The notes beneath the pieces were generated by a model. The model had not been told where the DNA came from. It did no database searches and saw nothing but the letters and a program-made list of their open reading frames with translations. From NCBI GenBank assembly GCA_905221605.1, contig CAJNDS010001979.1:464501-528500 (forward strand): 64,000 nt of DNA. Direction: 5' to 3'. This document shows positions 1 through 10,082 of the stretch, piece by piece (positions within the stretch are counted from its first letter, which is position 1; every line of letters starts with the position of its first letter). Position numbers and translations under genes: made by a program. Origin of the DNA: Symbiodinium natans (lineage: Eukaryota > Sar > Dinophyceae > Suessiales > Symbiodiniaceae).

Positions 1-69
1 CCCTCACCCCACACGACCCACCGAACCGAGGATCCGACGGCTGAAGCTGGCGACCGCGTCTGCTGCGAG
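1..69 (+). CDS. Exon-like island, partial, unknown gene
   Basis: Frame 1 is open from the window edge for 23 codons and ends CRVCCE-like (codons GTC TGC TGC GAG) before a consensus donor GTGAGA at 70. A TTTAGGG array starts about 30 bases into the putative intron. The 5' end lies outside the window. No family recognised; a random open frame of this length is possible. Confidence 0.4.
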
Positions 70-861
70 GTGAGAGCAGATGGCCTCAACCTGAGCTGGG
101 GTTTAGGGTTTAGGGTTTCGGGTTTAGGGTTTAGGGTTTGGGGTTTGGGGTTTTGGGGTTTAGGGGTTCCGGGTGTCGGGTTTAGGCCTATAGGCTTGGA
201 TGCCGAAGCACGCGGCGGATACTGCATAAAGAAGACTGGAGATTTGCAAGATGCCATGGTTTTGAGTGCACGACAAGATAGGTACCCCGAATATGTAGCG
301 GGATCCTTGGGCGTAGATACAAGAGCCCCAAGTATGGGGCCTGCCTGAATTGATCAGCCCTTATATTCCCTTGGGGAATGAGGGAATTAGGGACCCCCCT
401 ATATATATATATATATGTATATGTATGTATATATATAAATTCATTTATTTATTTATTTATTTATTGTTATTAGTATTAGTATTATCATTATTATCATTAT
501 TATTATTATTATTATATATATATATATACACCCTTAAAGGGATTACATAGGGTACCTGTCATTCCCTCTTTCCCCACTAAGAACCAGCCAGTTTGCACAG
601 CCCATAGAGACCAAGGGCCCATACCTCGGAACCCTTAAACGTGATGGGCCAGATTAAGGGACCAGGGAACCAACCAGGTTCCGTGGGCAGTGGTGAGTGC
701 GATCTTTAAGGGCATGTATGGGGTTTAGGGTTTAGGGTTTAGGGTTTAGGGTTTCGGGTTTCGGGTTTCAGGCTTAGGGAAGAATGTCTATGGCGGCTAC
801 CTGAACTCCTCAGCCCTGAACCCGCAAGTTCTGCACGTGGAGCCTTGGTTTAGGGTTTACT
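70..861. repeat. Telomere-like arrays with an AT microsatellite
   Basis: TTTAGGG units with variants (TTCGGG, TTTGGGG) lie at about 100-185 and 720-775. Bases 402-520 are an AT-rich microsatellite of TA, ATTT, ATT and TA runs. The remainder is unique sequence without a supported gene. Confidence 0.8.
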
Positions 862-968
862 ATAAGGGTTGGAATTATTACTAAAAGCATTCCCTTATGG
901 TCCCTTCGTAAGTATATTCACATAACCCCCAAAACTGGCCTAAAGCCCTGTTCTTATTGTTAATGCCC
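862..968. mobile_element. Dispersed short repeat, family E, copy 1
   Basis: Shares the core ATTCCCTTATGGTCCCT and a 3' CCCCCAAAACTG...CCTGTT...AATGCCCC segment with copies near 34.15, 37.04 and 48.90 kb. The better-preserved copies start GGGGGTCGGAATAATT and end near AATTATTCAGGCCCC, so the ends are imperfect inverted repeats. It is non-coding and looks like a MITE or introner-type element. Confidence 0.55.
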
Positions 969-1074
969 CTATATTAGGGTCCAGGGTCGTTCTGGTCTGG
1001 GACAGTGCCCACGTGCACAAGGTAGCTTAGCAATTGTGGAAGTTCCCTTGAACCGTGCTCCCTGTAGCCTACAT

Positions 1075-1610
1075 GCCAAACCCTAAACCCCAAACCCCAA
1101 ACCCCAAAGGCCCCAAAGGCCCCAAAGGCCCCAAAGGCCCCGAAAGCAACGTGCTTAGGGAACTTCGGGCTTCGGAGGCCCTAAACCCTAAACCCTAAAC
1201 CCTAAACCCTGAACCCTTAAGGGCTTCGGAGGGGATCGCGGCCTGCTTGAGGTGAGCCAGATGGCCACTGCTCCTCGGTGTCAGGGTTTAGGGTTTGAGG
1301 TTTATAGGGTTTAGGGCTTAGGGCTTAGGGTGTAGGGTTTAGGGTTTTGGGTTTTGGGCTTAGGGTTTTGGGTTGTGGGTTTTGGGCTTAGGGTTCAGGG
1401 TTTTAGGGTTTGGGGGTTGGGGTGTGGGGCTTAGGGTTCCCTAAGCCCGAATTAGACTCGAAACCCTCTGTAAGTCTAAGCCCACAGGGCAACCCCTAGA
1501 CCTTAGCCGTCCCTCAACTGGTGCTACTTCCCTAAACCCTAAGCCCTAAACCCTCAGCAGTCAACCCTAAACCCTAAACCCTACACCCGAAACTCTAAAC
1601 CCTAAACCTT
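1075..1610. repeat. Telomere-like arrays in both orientations
   Basis: CCCTAAA arrays (1078-1100, 1180-1212, 1529-1600) surround a TTTAGGG-type array with many CTTAGGG and TTTTGGG variants (1285-1435). A CCCCAAAGG microrepeat lies at about 1100-1140. A possible 20-nt exon at 1232-1251, before donor GTGAGC, is too short to support. Confidence 0.75.
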
Positions 1611-1914
1611 AATGTGGGACCTGCTTTAATGTGGGGGGCCCCCCCCCCCCCCCTGAACAGTCGGGGCGTGGATTGGGTCCTGATTACACGGCCCCGGGGG
1701 CTTATATGATTTTAATAGGGTGGAGTTTAGATATGTTTAAAAGGGGCAGCAATGCCCGGTTATCTTTTTTAAAGGCGCGCCACGTGGAATTTTCTTACGG
1801 CGCCCGGACGGTTTGACTTTAAAGCGGACCCCTCAAACAGTGAGGGGGTCCTGAATAATTCCGCCAAATTGACTTTAAAGCGACCCCCCCTAATAAAGCA
1901 GGTCCAACATTAAA
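1608..1914. mobile_element. TTAA-flanked inverted-repeat transposon, short copy
   Basis: The ends are inverted repeats: left TGTGGGACCTGCTTTA, and right, read on the other strand, TGTTGGACCTGCTTTA. Both ends abut TTAA, and CCCTAAA sequence resumes on both sides. The interior has a GC/poly-C run, a CCACGTGG palindrome and no intact gene. A longer, inverted relative lies at 51.15-51.77 kb. TTAA target duplication is typical of piggyBac-type elements, but with no transposase here the superfamily is inference. Confidence 0.75.
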
Positions 1915-2016
1915 CCCTGAACCCTGAACCCTAAACCCTAGACCCTAGACCCTAAACCCCAACCCTGAGACCCTAGACCCTAAACCCCAACCCTGAGGCT
2001 ACTTCCTAAGGGAGAG

Positions 2017-2054
2017 CATGAAGGGCAAGACCTGTGAGCAGAGCAGCCCCCACG
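2017..2054 (+). CDS. Exon-like island, unknown
   Basis: A short open frame encodes MKGKTCEQSSPH. It lies between an AG and a consensus donor GTAAGG at 2055. CCCTAAA-type sequence is upstream and a G-rich array is downstream. Too short to identify; it could be chance. Confidence 0.35.
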
Positions 2055-2096
2055 GTAAGGAGCGCTGTTGGAAGTGACCAGCCCTTCGGGTCTTCT

Positions 2097-2285
2097 TGGG
2101 GTTTTGGGGTTTAGGATTTTGGGGGTTTTGAGGGTTTTGAGGATTTTGAGGGGTTTTGAGGGGTCTTGGGGGGTTTCGAGGTTTTTTGAGGGGTTTTCAG
2201 GGTTTTGAGGGTTTTGAGGGTTTTCAGGGTTTTCAGGGTTTTCAGGCTTTTCAGGGTTTTGAGGGTTTTGAGGGGTTTTGGGGTT
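2097..2285. repeat. Variant array of GGGTTTTGA / GGGTTTTCA units
   Basis: About twenty imperfect 8-9-base units (GGGTTTTGA, GGGTTTTCA) form a locally homogenised derivative of the telomere-like motif in which the AGGG register has been lost. Confidence 0.8.
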
Positions 2286-3836
2286 TCGGATGCTGGAGCG
2301 CGTGAGGACTACATGACACCCAGTGGCGAAGATGACCTCGCCCCTGGGACGCTCTATTCCCTAAACCCTCCTAAACCCTAAACCCTAAACCCTAAACCCT
2401 AAACCCTAAACCCTTGACTTAGTGGATTTAGCCTCTTTCGCAGCTCCAGGGTGGAGGGAGAGGGTCCGATAACACCCCCCCCAAAAAAATTAATGATGAG
2501 CGCTTTTAAAGACTCTGAACCCCTAAGCTGCCAAAGCCACAAAATAGACTTTGCTATGCTATAAAGGATATAAACCCTAAGTTACCAAACCAACGCTGCA
2601 CAACAATCTGAAGACCCTAAGTTCTCAGCGCCCCTAAGACTGATGTGTTTCAGGAAGCAGCTCACATGGGCTTAAAGATTTTAGGGCTCAGGGAACAGTG
2701 TGACTCTGCAGTAAAATCTGGCTGGCTTCGGTGCCCATCGACTAAGCCGGCCGAAGAACTGTGATCGTTTCAGAGCTTTCAGTGCGCGTGGGGCTTGGGT
2801 GTAGGGTTTGCAGTGCAATGTTCCCACGGACCCCGGACCCCAACAAACCCTGAAATCAGGAATCCGCCTTCCTTAGTTCACCCGTTCCCTCTTGCGACTC
2901 AACACCCTCAAGTTGAGGGGCTCACCCGAATAGATTTCTTAATCAAGGGATGCTCGAGTCACTGGGGTCTAGGTGGGTTTGGATGGGTTTTGAGGGTGTA
3001 GGGTGTAGGGTTTAGGGTTTAGGGTTTAGGACTACTTGGGGCAGCTCAGGTGAAATGCGGGCAGGTGGAATATGCCTGCGACAGCACCTGAGACGACCCA
3101 GCTGGCGCTCACAGAGCCCTGGATGGCCGAAAAGCCCCAAAGCCCCCAACTCCCCCCCCTAAACCCTAAACCCTAAACCCTAAACCCCAAACCCTAAACC
3201 CTAAACCCTAAGCCCTAAGCCCGAAGCCCCAAGCCCTAAGCCCTAAATCCTAAACCCCAGTCCCAATTCGTTTAGTTTTTTTTCTAGGAAACCTAGACAA
3301 CAGGTTTCGCAGGCCATTTGACTCCAACAGACACCCCTTTTCTCACTGTCTTTACGTTAGGGTTCAGGGTCTCAGGGGACTTCACTGCTCAAGACCATGT
3401 GACACAAACGGCTTCGCCTTAAACCGTAAACCCTATGCACAAGCCTTTCTTTGAGTTCCTAGATTTATTAGGAGCTCCGAGTCAGCACCTGGAGACTGCC
3501 GGAAGTTCGTAGCCATGGAGCTGGAGGGAGTTGGGGCTTAGATGGTTTCGGGTTCAGGGCGAAGGGCTTGGCGAGCTTGGTTTAGGGTTTAGGGTTTAGG
3601 GTTTAGGGTTTAGGGTTTAGGGTTTAGCTGCTTAAACCAAAAGAAGGGTATCTCTTCAAGTGCAGGGCTGAGATAAAGCTTCCTGGGGCCTCGGGCCCCT
3701 CCAGAAACCCACCCAGCCTATCCCAAACCCAAAACCCTATATACCCTAAACCCTAAGCCCTAAACCCTAAACCCTAAACCCTATACCCTATAAACCCTAA
3801 ACCCTACCAATCCCTGTAGGCTACGTATGCCCTCAG
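2286..3836. other. Spacer or intron with telomere-like arrays, no supported gene
   Basis: CCCTAAA arrays lie at about 2360-2412, 3160-3250 and 3740-3805. TTTAGGG arrays lie at 3000-3028 and 3580-3627. The unique stretches between them have short open frames only, for example FVAMELEGVG near 3508-3540. Confidence 0.6.
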
Positions 3837-3919
3837 GACTCTCCAGGAGCTGCGCACCCGACGCGCACGCCGCGGCGGGAGTGTAAAATCGGGTATTGCC
3901 TGCGCTGGTTCGCAGTTGG
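3837..3919 (+). CDS. Exon-like island, unknown
   Basis: GC-rich segment after CCCTCAG and before GTGTTTAGGG. One frame reads TLQELRTRRARRGG, and a second frame is also open, so the frame is not secure. CCCTAAA lies on the left and TTTAGGG on the right, the usual exon bracket in this window. Confidence 0.4.
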
Positions 3920-4032
3920 GTGTTTAGGGTTTAGGGTTCAGACTTTAGGGTTGAGGGTTAGGGTGTTCAGGGTGAGATAGGAACCGGTAGCCCGAAACCC
4001 CATAGCCGCAAAGATTTCGATACCTTGGGGGC

Positions 4033-4646
4033 TTGTTCCAGGCTTCTGCTGCTGACCCCTACCTAGTTTGCAACCGCAACAAAGCTCAGAGTGCTGTAAT
4101 CGGCACCCACAAAGGAGAACAAAACCCTCAACCAACTCGCCAAGCGTGCCTTGCGCCAGGACCTCAGCATACCCAGCTCGGTGCAGGTTCTCATGATCCA
4201 GGCCGGAACTCTACTTGCCAGTTCTGAGTAGGGGGTTCCGGAATTCGTAACCGGATGTTCCGTGTGTGTGTGTGTGTGTGCATAACCCCACTTGTGATCC
4301 TACGTGAAACCAGTTCCTCAGACCTGCACGCAAACCCTGAGCGCCTCTCAACCCTTAGACCTAAAACACTAGACCCGGAAAGCCTAAACCCACTGCAATA
4401 CGCCTTTGTTGGCGTTCCTCAGGGTTGCGGGCATCATGAATGAACCTTAAGGGTTCCCTTTCCGTTACTTTGTCATTCCAAGGTCCCTGGTGATCCGAAA
4501 CCCTAACCAAGCCCTGAGACCCAAACCCTTGAAACCCTCAACCCGCAACCCTCAACCCTCACCTAAACCCTCAACCCTAAACCCTAAGCCCTAAACCCTC
4601 AACCCTCTCAAAACGACCCCCCCCCCCCCCCCCCCCCCCCCTACAG
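4033..4646. other. Intronic or spacer region with TG run and poly-C tract
   Basis: Unique sequence to 4480 with a (GT)9 run at about 4261-4281, then CCCTAAA-type units (4500-4605) and a run of about 24 C at 4618-4641. The run is followed at once by TACAG, so it would serve as the pyrimidine tract of the exon at 4647. Confidence 0.6.
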
Positions 4647-4723
4647 CAAGCTGGCAGGCCATGCACCGGCGGGTGGTGGACGTGTGCCGCTCCGACGGCC
4701 GGACCTGGTCGCAGCGACGGGAG
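4647..4723 (+). CDS. Exon-like island, unknown
   Basis: After the poly-C tract and acceptor CTACAG, one frame is open for 25 codons, reading AMHRRVVDVCRSDGRTWSQ in its middle. It stops at GGAG followed by a GC-type donor (GCGCGG). GC content rises sharply relative to the flanks and the next array is TTTAGGG. This is among the more convincing upstream islands; the family is not recognised. Confidence 0.55.
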
Positions 4724-4792
4724 GCGCGGGTTGGCCTTTGGGGCTAGGGTTTAGGGTTTAGGGTTTGGTGTTTGGGGTTTAGGGTTTAGGGT

Positions 4793-4880
4793 GGGACCCT
4801 CTTTGCCTACAGGTTTATGGGTTATCCCTACTACTTAAGGGTAGTCACTACTCAACTGTAGGTAAAAATAGAGTCTCAGG
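4793..4880. mobile_element. Hairpin element, family A, copy 1
   Basis: An almost fully palindromic 88-bp unit. The left arm GGGACCCTCTTTGCCTACAG pairs with the right arm CTGTAGGTAAAAATAGAGTC. Copies of similar size are at 7.27, 13.78 and 53.92 kb. Non-coding. Confidence 0.8.
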
Positions 4881-4884
4881 CAAG

Positions 4885-5218
4885 CCCTAAACCTTAAACC
4901 CTAAACCCTACACCAAACTTAAGCCCCAAAGCATAACCCCTAGGCCACTCCTCCGTCGCCCCTTGAGGCCCAAAAGCCCCTGGCCCCCAGAGTTCCTACC
5001 GACCCTCAACCCCAAAGCCCCTCAAACCACAAACCCGAAGCCCTAAGCCATTCCTGAAACCCTGAACCCAAAATCCTAAACCCTGAACCGTACGCCAACC
5101 CCTAAGCCTAAACCCTAAAGCTTAAACCCTAAACCCTAAACTTTACGCCAACCCACCCCTAAGCGTAAACCCGAAACCGGAAACCCTAAACCCACTCATC
5201 CGGACCGAAGAGAGACAG
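4885..5218. repeat. Degenerate CCCTAAA-type region
   Basis: CCCTAAA-derived units with many substitutions run from 4885 to 5190 and end at the acceptor GAGACAG of the next island. Confidence 0.7.
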
Positions 5219-5257
5219 GTCTTTGGGCTGCCCTTCGTCATGAGCCTGGGAGCCCGG
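5219..5257 (+). CDS. Exon-like island, possibly upstream USP exon
   Basis: The frame VFGLPFVMSLGAR follows acceptor AGAGACAG and precedes a GC-type donor (GCGTAG). An FG-P-V segment occurs in USP4/15/32-type proteases before the zinc-ribbon region, so this may be an N-terminal exon of the protease gene. That link is inference; nothing connects it by phase. Confidence 0.4.
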
Positions 5258-6388
5258 GCGTAGCTCTGGTCTATGGGTTTAGGGTTTGGGTTTAGGGTGT
5301 AGTGTTTAGGGTTCAGGGTTCAGGTTTAGGGTTGACGCTTATAAAGCTTAGGGGTTAGGGGTTTGGGGTTCGGGGTTACCGCGACTTAAGGTCTGGGCGT
5401 TTAGGTTTTCGTGATGTGGGCTGTTTAGGGCTTTGTGCATTTGTAGGTACAAGGTGTAGGGACTGGGGGTTTTTGAGGTGTACGTCTCAGGGATTTTGGG
5501 TTTGGCACTCAGGGGCTTAGAATTTAGGGTTCAGGGTTAGGGTTTGGGGTTTGGCGTTTAGGTTTCCGGGTTTAGCGTTTCCAAATTTCAGGGCTTTCGG
5601 GTTTGGGGTTTGGGGGTGTGGGGGGAGGCAAGCCCCAAGTCTTTCGGGCCCCTTCGCGCCTCTCCGGCTTCAGGAGGTGGTGGGCGGAGGTTGTTGCTTT
5701 AGGTTTAGGGTTTAGGGTCTAGGGGAAAGGGTTTAGGGCTTAGGGTTTAGGGCTTCGGGTTTCCCCGTCACCCTCGGAAGCAGGGTCGCCGGCCGCCCTC
5801 AGAAGTAGGAGCGTTTTCGTTTGGACAGGCTGTAGCCAAAACCCTTTTGTGTTTCCTCTGTCGGTTTGGGGGTCTGGGGTTTGGGGTTTGGGGGTTTAGG
5901 GGCTGTGGGTTTGGGGGGTTGTGTCAAGTAGGGATTGAGTGTCTAGGGCCTAGTTCAAGGAGGACGCGGCCTCGGCAGATCACGCAGCAGAGCTGCCAAG
6001 AGCCTGTTCAAGGACCAGAAAATCACAATCTCTGCGAGCCAATGCGCGCACTGCTAGCTTTTGCTGTCCGCGGTCTTGCGAACAAGGGCAAGAGTACGAA
6101 CAACAACATAACCCACATGTCTAAGACCCCGCAAGCAAGAGCATTGCAGGACCCCGGCAAGCATCGAATGTTACAACCGGAGCTCCAAAGCAGAACGCAG
6201 ACATTATTGGAAGGGCTTAGGTCAAGGTTGATTCACTTCATTGGTTCAGGTAGCACTCTCCAGCAGAATCCATAGCAATTAAAAACACACCCGGAGTCCT
6301 TACCCTACACCATGGTGCCCTCAACCTGAACCCGAAACCCTAGCCCTAAACCCTAAACGCTAAACCCTAAACCCTAAGTTTCTGCCAG
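5258..6388. other. Intronic or spacer region rich in G-strand repeats
   Basis: TTTAGGG-type arrays with many TTTGGGG and TTTCGGG variants occupy 5275-5625 and 5700-5760. Bases 5940-6300 are unique; an open frame there has no recognisable product. CCCTAAA units resume at 6340-6378. Confidence 0.55.
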
Positions 6389-6445
6389 AAGAGCTCACCT
6401 TCAGGTGCGGCTTCGTCTTGGACTTACGCCACGCTGCACGCCGGG
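6389..6445 (+). CDS. Exon-like island, unknown
   Basis: Follows CTGCCAG and precedes GC-type donor GCTCTC. Frames reading ELTFRCGFVLDLRHAARRG and SSPSGAASSWTYATLHAG are both open, so the frame is unresolved. It is bracketed by CCCTAAA on the left and TTTAGGG on the right. Confidence 0.35.
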
Positions 6446-6849
6446 GCTCTCAGCCTTTGATCTGTTTGAGCAACCGGCTTGTCTTGTCTTCGTCTTTTGG
6501 GGTTCTGAAGCTTATCAGGGTTTAGGGTTTAGGGTTTAGGGTTTGGGGTTTAGGGTTTAGGGTTTAGGGCAGTTAGGCTTCAGGGTTTGAAACTTGCACG
6601 TCTACGTTGTAAAACACGAGTGAGTGCGCGTGAATCTAAGTTGCCAGCGAGCGATGCCAGGAAAAGGGCAAGTTCGATATATTCTTCCTCTTTTCCTTCT
6701 TGCAAGCAAGAATTATCCCGGAGCTCTTTAAAACGAATCCAGAAGTCATCTCAATGTCCGTCTTCTGTCTATCTTTCTTGTTGAACCACGAGGTGGACGA
6801 AATGCAAAGGTCTGATTTAGAGACGCCTCTTTATACGGGATCTGGGGAT

Positions 6850-6977
6850 TGATTCGTTGTATGACTCCTATCGCCTGTTACCTTCTTTAAAGGGTTCTGA
6901 TGTATGGGCCCTTAATTTGCATAGGGGTATGTAAGGGGTCACCTTTTTAAGGGCCCATACGAAGGGACCATGTAACT
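6850..6977. mobile_element. Dispersed repeat, family F, copy 1
   Basis: Contains AAGGGTTCTGATGTATGGGC and ends AAGGGACCATGTAACTA. Shared with 52.98-53.13 kb and, in part, 55.33-55.42 kb. The 52.98-kb copy shows both inverted ends (TAGTTACATGGT...ACCATGTAACTA); the left end here is eroded. Confidence 0.6.
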
Positions 6978-7264
6978 ACCCTAAACCCTAAACCCTAAAC
7001 CCCACAAACCCTACAAACCCTACAAACCCTACAAACCCTACAAACCCTACAAACCCTAAACCCTAAACCCCAAACCCTAAACCCGAAACCCTAAAACCCT
7101 TAATCCTAAACCCTAAACCCTAAACCCTAAACCTTCAACATTCTCCGATGTTGGGGGCGAAGTGCGCTCAATGTGTCCTGGGATGTCTGCAAAAGTTTCG
7201 GGGCTACAGGACCCTATAGGGTTTAGGGTTTAGGGTTTAGGGCTTAGGGTTAGGATCTTGACTA

Positions 7265-7351
7265 CCTGGGACTCTATTTCCCTACAGTTTAGTAGCAACT
7301 ACCCCCTTAGGTAGAACCCATAAAAAACTGCAGGTAAAGAGAGTCCCAGGT
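7265..7351. mobile_element. Hairpin element, family A, copy 2
   Basis: The left arm CCTGGGACTCTATTTCCCTA pairs with the right arm AGGTAAAGAGAGTCCCAGG over about 87 bp. The centre carries AGTAGCAACTACC, as in the copy at 13.78 kb. Confidence 0.85.
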
Positions 7352-8079
7352 ACAATCCACCTCAGCAAATTCGCGCCCCGCTTTGGGGTTCGTGTTTTGC
7401 ACGCCACACGTGCACACACCACCTAGTGACTGCTACTCATCCCCTAAACCCTAAACCCTAAACCCTGAAATGGGAGCATAAATTAGAACGCAGTTGAGGG
7501 TTCAAGAGTTAGGCAACTGTCCATGTGCACCAGGTCCAACCCTAAGCCCCGAAGCTTTAAGGAGATAGGGTTTAGGGTTTAGGGTTTAGGGTTTAGGGTT
7601 TAGGGTTTAGGGTTTAGGGTTTAGGGTTTAGGGTTTAGGGTTTAGGGTTTAGGGTTTAAACCCCTACCGACACACTCATCGCGCTCGGCCGCATCGGCAA
7701 GCACTCTAAAGCCTAAACCTCCAAACCTTAGGCCTCTAAACCAAAAGCTCACAATCTCGAAGCCGCCAAATCGCCTAAACCTCCGAAACCCTAAATCTCT
7801 GATTACCCCAAGCCCAAAATCTCTGGACCTAGAGTCCAAAACCCTAAACCCCAAACCTCCGCACCCTGAGCCTTCTAAACCTTAAACCCCTGAATTCCAC
7901 ACCCGAACCCACCCTAAACACCTTAAACCCCTGAACCCGAAACCTCTGAACTTCCACGCCCAAACACTAAAGCCCTAAAACCCCTGAACTCCACACCACT
8001 CAATTTGGGGGCGGGGGGGGGGGGCGCATGAACGGCAGCCGGATAGTATGAGTGCGAACATGAGTGCTTGTTGTTGTGA

Positions 8080-8439
8080 AAGACCACATATGCATTGCTT
8101 GAGGACCAGATCAAGAAGAGCCAACGGGACAGGCTGAACACTTCTGGTGCTGAGGTGGCCACGAAAATGCTTCACATGATCGAGACGGGTGCGTTCAAAG
8201 AGCAGCAGGCAGCACCCAGTGAGATCGTGCCCGCGCCGGAGGATGCAAATCGCATCTTGACGGCGGCTACTTCCGTTGTCTTCATGGAGGAAGGCAAGGA
8301 GAACGCCCAATGGTTATGTCTCTCCTGTTACGGGACGAGCTCGTCATGGTACAAGTGCGTGCTATGCCATGACGTGCACCTTCTCCAATACGGAGACGTG
8401 ATGTATAAGGAGCCTGCAAGCCTCTGTTGTGGTTTGTAA
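8080..8439 (+). CDS. Gene fragment with a CxxC-CxxC motif, unknown
   Basis: A continuous frame of about 119 codons, open after a TGA at 8077, runs to a TAA at 8437. There is no clear initiator, so it is probably an exon or retrocopy. The N-terminal half is charged and helical (LEDQIKKSQRDRL). The C-terminal part has WLCLSCYGTSSSWYKCVLC, a C-x2-C...C-x2-C pattern like a small treble-clef or RanBP2-type zinc finger. An antisense frame is open over part of it but shows no protein-like motif. A poly-G tract lies just upstream. Confidence 0.5.
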   Translation, partial: KTTYALLEDQIKKSQRDRLNTSGAEVATKMLHMIETGAFKEQQAAPSEIVPAPEDANRILTAATSVVFMEEGKENAQWLCLSCYGTSSSWYKCVLCHDVHLLQYGDVMYKEPASLCCGL

Positions 8440-9138
8440 ACGCTTGCGCGCGCCGCATAGAGTGCGCAGTGCAGATGAAGGAAAACCCCACGCTAAACCG
8501 CTAAGCCCCCAAGCCCTAACCCCCTATTGCCTTAAACTCGAATCCCTAAATCCTGAACCGCTGAACTCTACACCACCCCTTCAGACCCCAATCCCTAGAC
8601 CCCTAAACCCTCAACCCCAAACCCCCTAAACCCGAAGCCCTAAAGCCTAAACCCCAATCCCTAAGCCCGAAACTCCAAAACCCCACAACCCCTAAACCCC
8701 TACACCATAAACCCATAAAGCCCTAGGCACTTTCATCTTAACGCAAGGAGATGCTCTAAACCCCAGACGATCTAAAGCCCTAAGCTTATATCAGCTTTTT
8801 CATTTAACCCTATACCCGAATAAGCCCTAAACCAGAAACCCCAGATAAGCCCTACGCCTAGACCCCCTTCTGACATAAGGAGATGCTGGTCGTCCACGCG
8901 ACGAGGCCTGGGAGCTATCGTGGTTTAACTCTCGGGGTTTAGGGTTTAGGTTTAGGATTTAGGGTTTAGGGTTTGGGGTGAATTACAGAGGTTTAGGGGT
9001 TTTGGATTTCTGGCTTTTTGTTGGGGGCTTAGGGTGTGCTGTGTTCGGGTAGTCTGCACTTTTGTGCGCCGTGGATGCTGCCTCGCCCAACGGGGGGTTC
9101 ATGGGGGATTTAGGGTTTAGGGTTTAGGGCTTAGGGTT
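8440..9138. other. Degenerate CCCTAAA and TTTAGGG spacer, no supported gene
   Basis: Heavily diverged CCCTAAA units (8490-8850) followed by TTTAGGG units (8935-8975, 9108-9135). No protein-like frame was noticed. Confidence 0.6.
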
Positions 9139-9180
9139 AGGTACCCAGACAACCTTAGGGAAGCTTAGGGACCCTTAAGG
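9139..9180. mobile_element. Left end of family I element
   Basis: TTAGGTACCC...AACCTTAGGGAAGCTTAGGG matches the left part of the compact copy at 20.01-20.09 kb. Together with the matching right end at about 9633-9685 it brackets the ORF between them. Confidence 0.5.
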
Positions 9181-9492
9181 GACTGGGTGTGGTACGGCGG
9201 AGCAGACTTGGAGGAGATGCGGGACTTGGCGTTGACCCACAGCGGCATATTCACATCCTGTGTCGCCACCTACATGGCCTACAAGAAATCATGCCCGGTC
9301 TACAACGTTAGCGTCCTCGGCCTCGCCGGGTTCATCAGCGGCTACGCGCACGTGCAGATGCGCCGTCAGCGGCAGAGGCAATACGGAGTCAAGATCGACC
9401 CCTACTTCAGCAAGCCCGAGGACATACGCATGGACCAGTACGGGGACGCGTTCGCTGGTCACTGCTGGCGCACCAACCACGGCTTCATGTAG
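9181..9492 (+). CDS. Gene fragment with one hydrophobic segment, unknown
   Basis: An open frame of 103 codons ends at TAG (9490-9492). It starts within the repeat end without an ATG nearby. An acidic N-terminal stretch (GADLEEMRDLALTHSG) is followed by a hydrophobic, membrane-like segment (NVSVLGLAGFISGYAHVQM), a basic patch (RRQRQRQYG) and a polar tail ending WRTNHGFM. GC content and codon bias towards C/G third positions are well above the flanks, which supports coding. It could be a 3' exon or an intronless copy carried between two family I ends. Not recognised. Confidence 0.6.
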   Translation, partial: DWVWYGGADLEEMRDLALTHSGIFTSCVATYMAYKKSCPVYNVSVLGLAGFISGYAHVQMRRQRQRQYGVKIDPYFSKPEDIRMDQYGDAFAGHCWRTNHGFM

Positions 9493-10024
9493 CCGACATG
9501 GACCTATAGGCACTTACGTCAACGGTGGCATCGAGGTCGACTCCGAATCCAGCATCAGCTTGGGCCAAATCATCACGAGGGTCGTGCGCAGCGCAAGCCA
9601 CAGCGGCATGACGTGCGTCGTAGGGAGAATCAGGGAACCTTGGGTTACATACCCCGCCTTGAACCCCCTCCCTTAAGAACCCTACCGTAACCCTAAACCC
9701 GAAGCCCTAAACCCTAAACCCTAAATGAGGCTGCAGGAAGACCCCTCATTTCAGAATCCTGTAATGTTCTGGGTGAGATTTTTGTCGCAAGCATCCCTCG
9801 ATGTAGCCTGGGCTAAGAAGCTCAGAGGGCTTCAGAGTTTAGAGCTGAGGCAGCAGACCTGAAGCAAGATCCTGAACCCTAAACCCTAAACCCTAAACCC
9901 TAAACCTTAAATAAACCCTAAACCCTGAGCCCTCAGCCCTAAACCCTAAACCCTATAAGCTCCAACCCTAAACCATCTTACACCTGTGCCTTGAGCGCCT
10001 CTGGCCTTCCCTGAGCCCTTGCAG
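9493..10024. other. Spacer with family I right end and CCCTAAA arrays
   Basis: Unique sequence to 9632, then AGGGAACCTTGGG...CTCCCTTAAGAACCCTAC (family I right end, to about 9685), then CCCTAAA arrays at 9700-9725, 9875-9905 and 9913-9968. Confidence 0.55.
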
Positions 10025-10082
10025 CGGTGCTAGGGCTGAGATGCATCCCGATCCCAGAGCCCCAAATTCAACCGCCAAAGCG
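10025..10082 (+). CDS. USP candidate exon a
   Basis: Acceptor CCTTGCAG; the donor is the first unit of a telomere-like array (GTTTAG at 10083). The frame reading LGLRCIPIPEPQIQPPK ends in phase 2, which fits the one-base lead of the next exon. A second frame is also open, so membership is probable rather than proven. Confidence 0.5.

Larger units (their letters stand above)
6446..8079. other. Spacer with hairpin elements and arrays
   Basis: TTTAGGG arrays lie at 6520-6568, 7210-7245 and 7567-7658 (the last about 13 perfect units). CCCTAAA arrays lie at 6970-7130, including a local CCCTACAAA variant block (7005-7055). Degenerate CCCTAAA units run from 7690 to 8000 and a poly-G tract lies at 8006-8024. 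Two hairpin elements are listed separately. Confidence 0.65.

Noticed and set aside
70-348. ORFs with repeated GLGFRVWGLGFRV or NPKPLNPKP sequence throughout the window
   Set aside because: These are translations of TTTAGGG and CCCTAAA units, which are often open in one or two frames; no independent support.
7000-7060. CCCTACAAA units as a possible CRISPR-like array
   Set aside because: Simple tandem repeat without unique spacers.
8095-8439. Assignment of the 8.1-kb ORF to a named zinc-finger family
   Set aside because: The C-x2-C...C-x2-C spacing resembles several families (RanBP2-type and others), but diagnostic residues such as the Asn and the WxC start are not all present.
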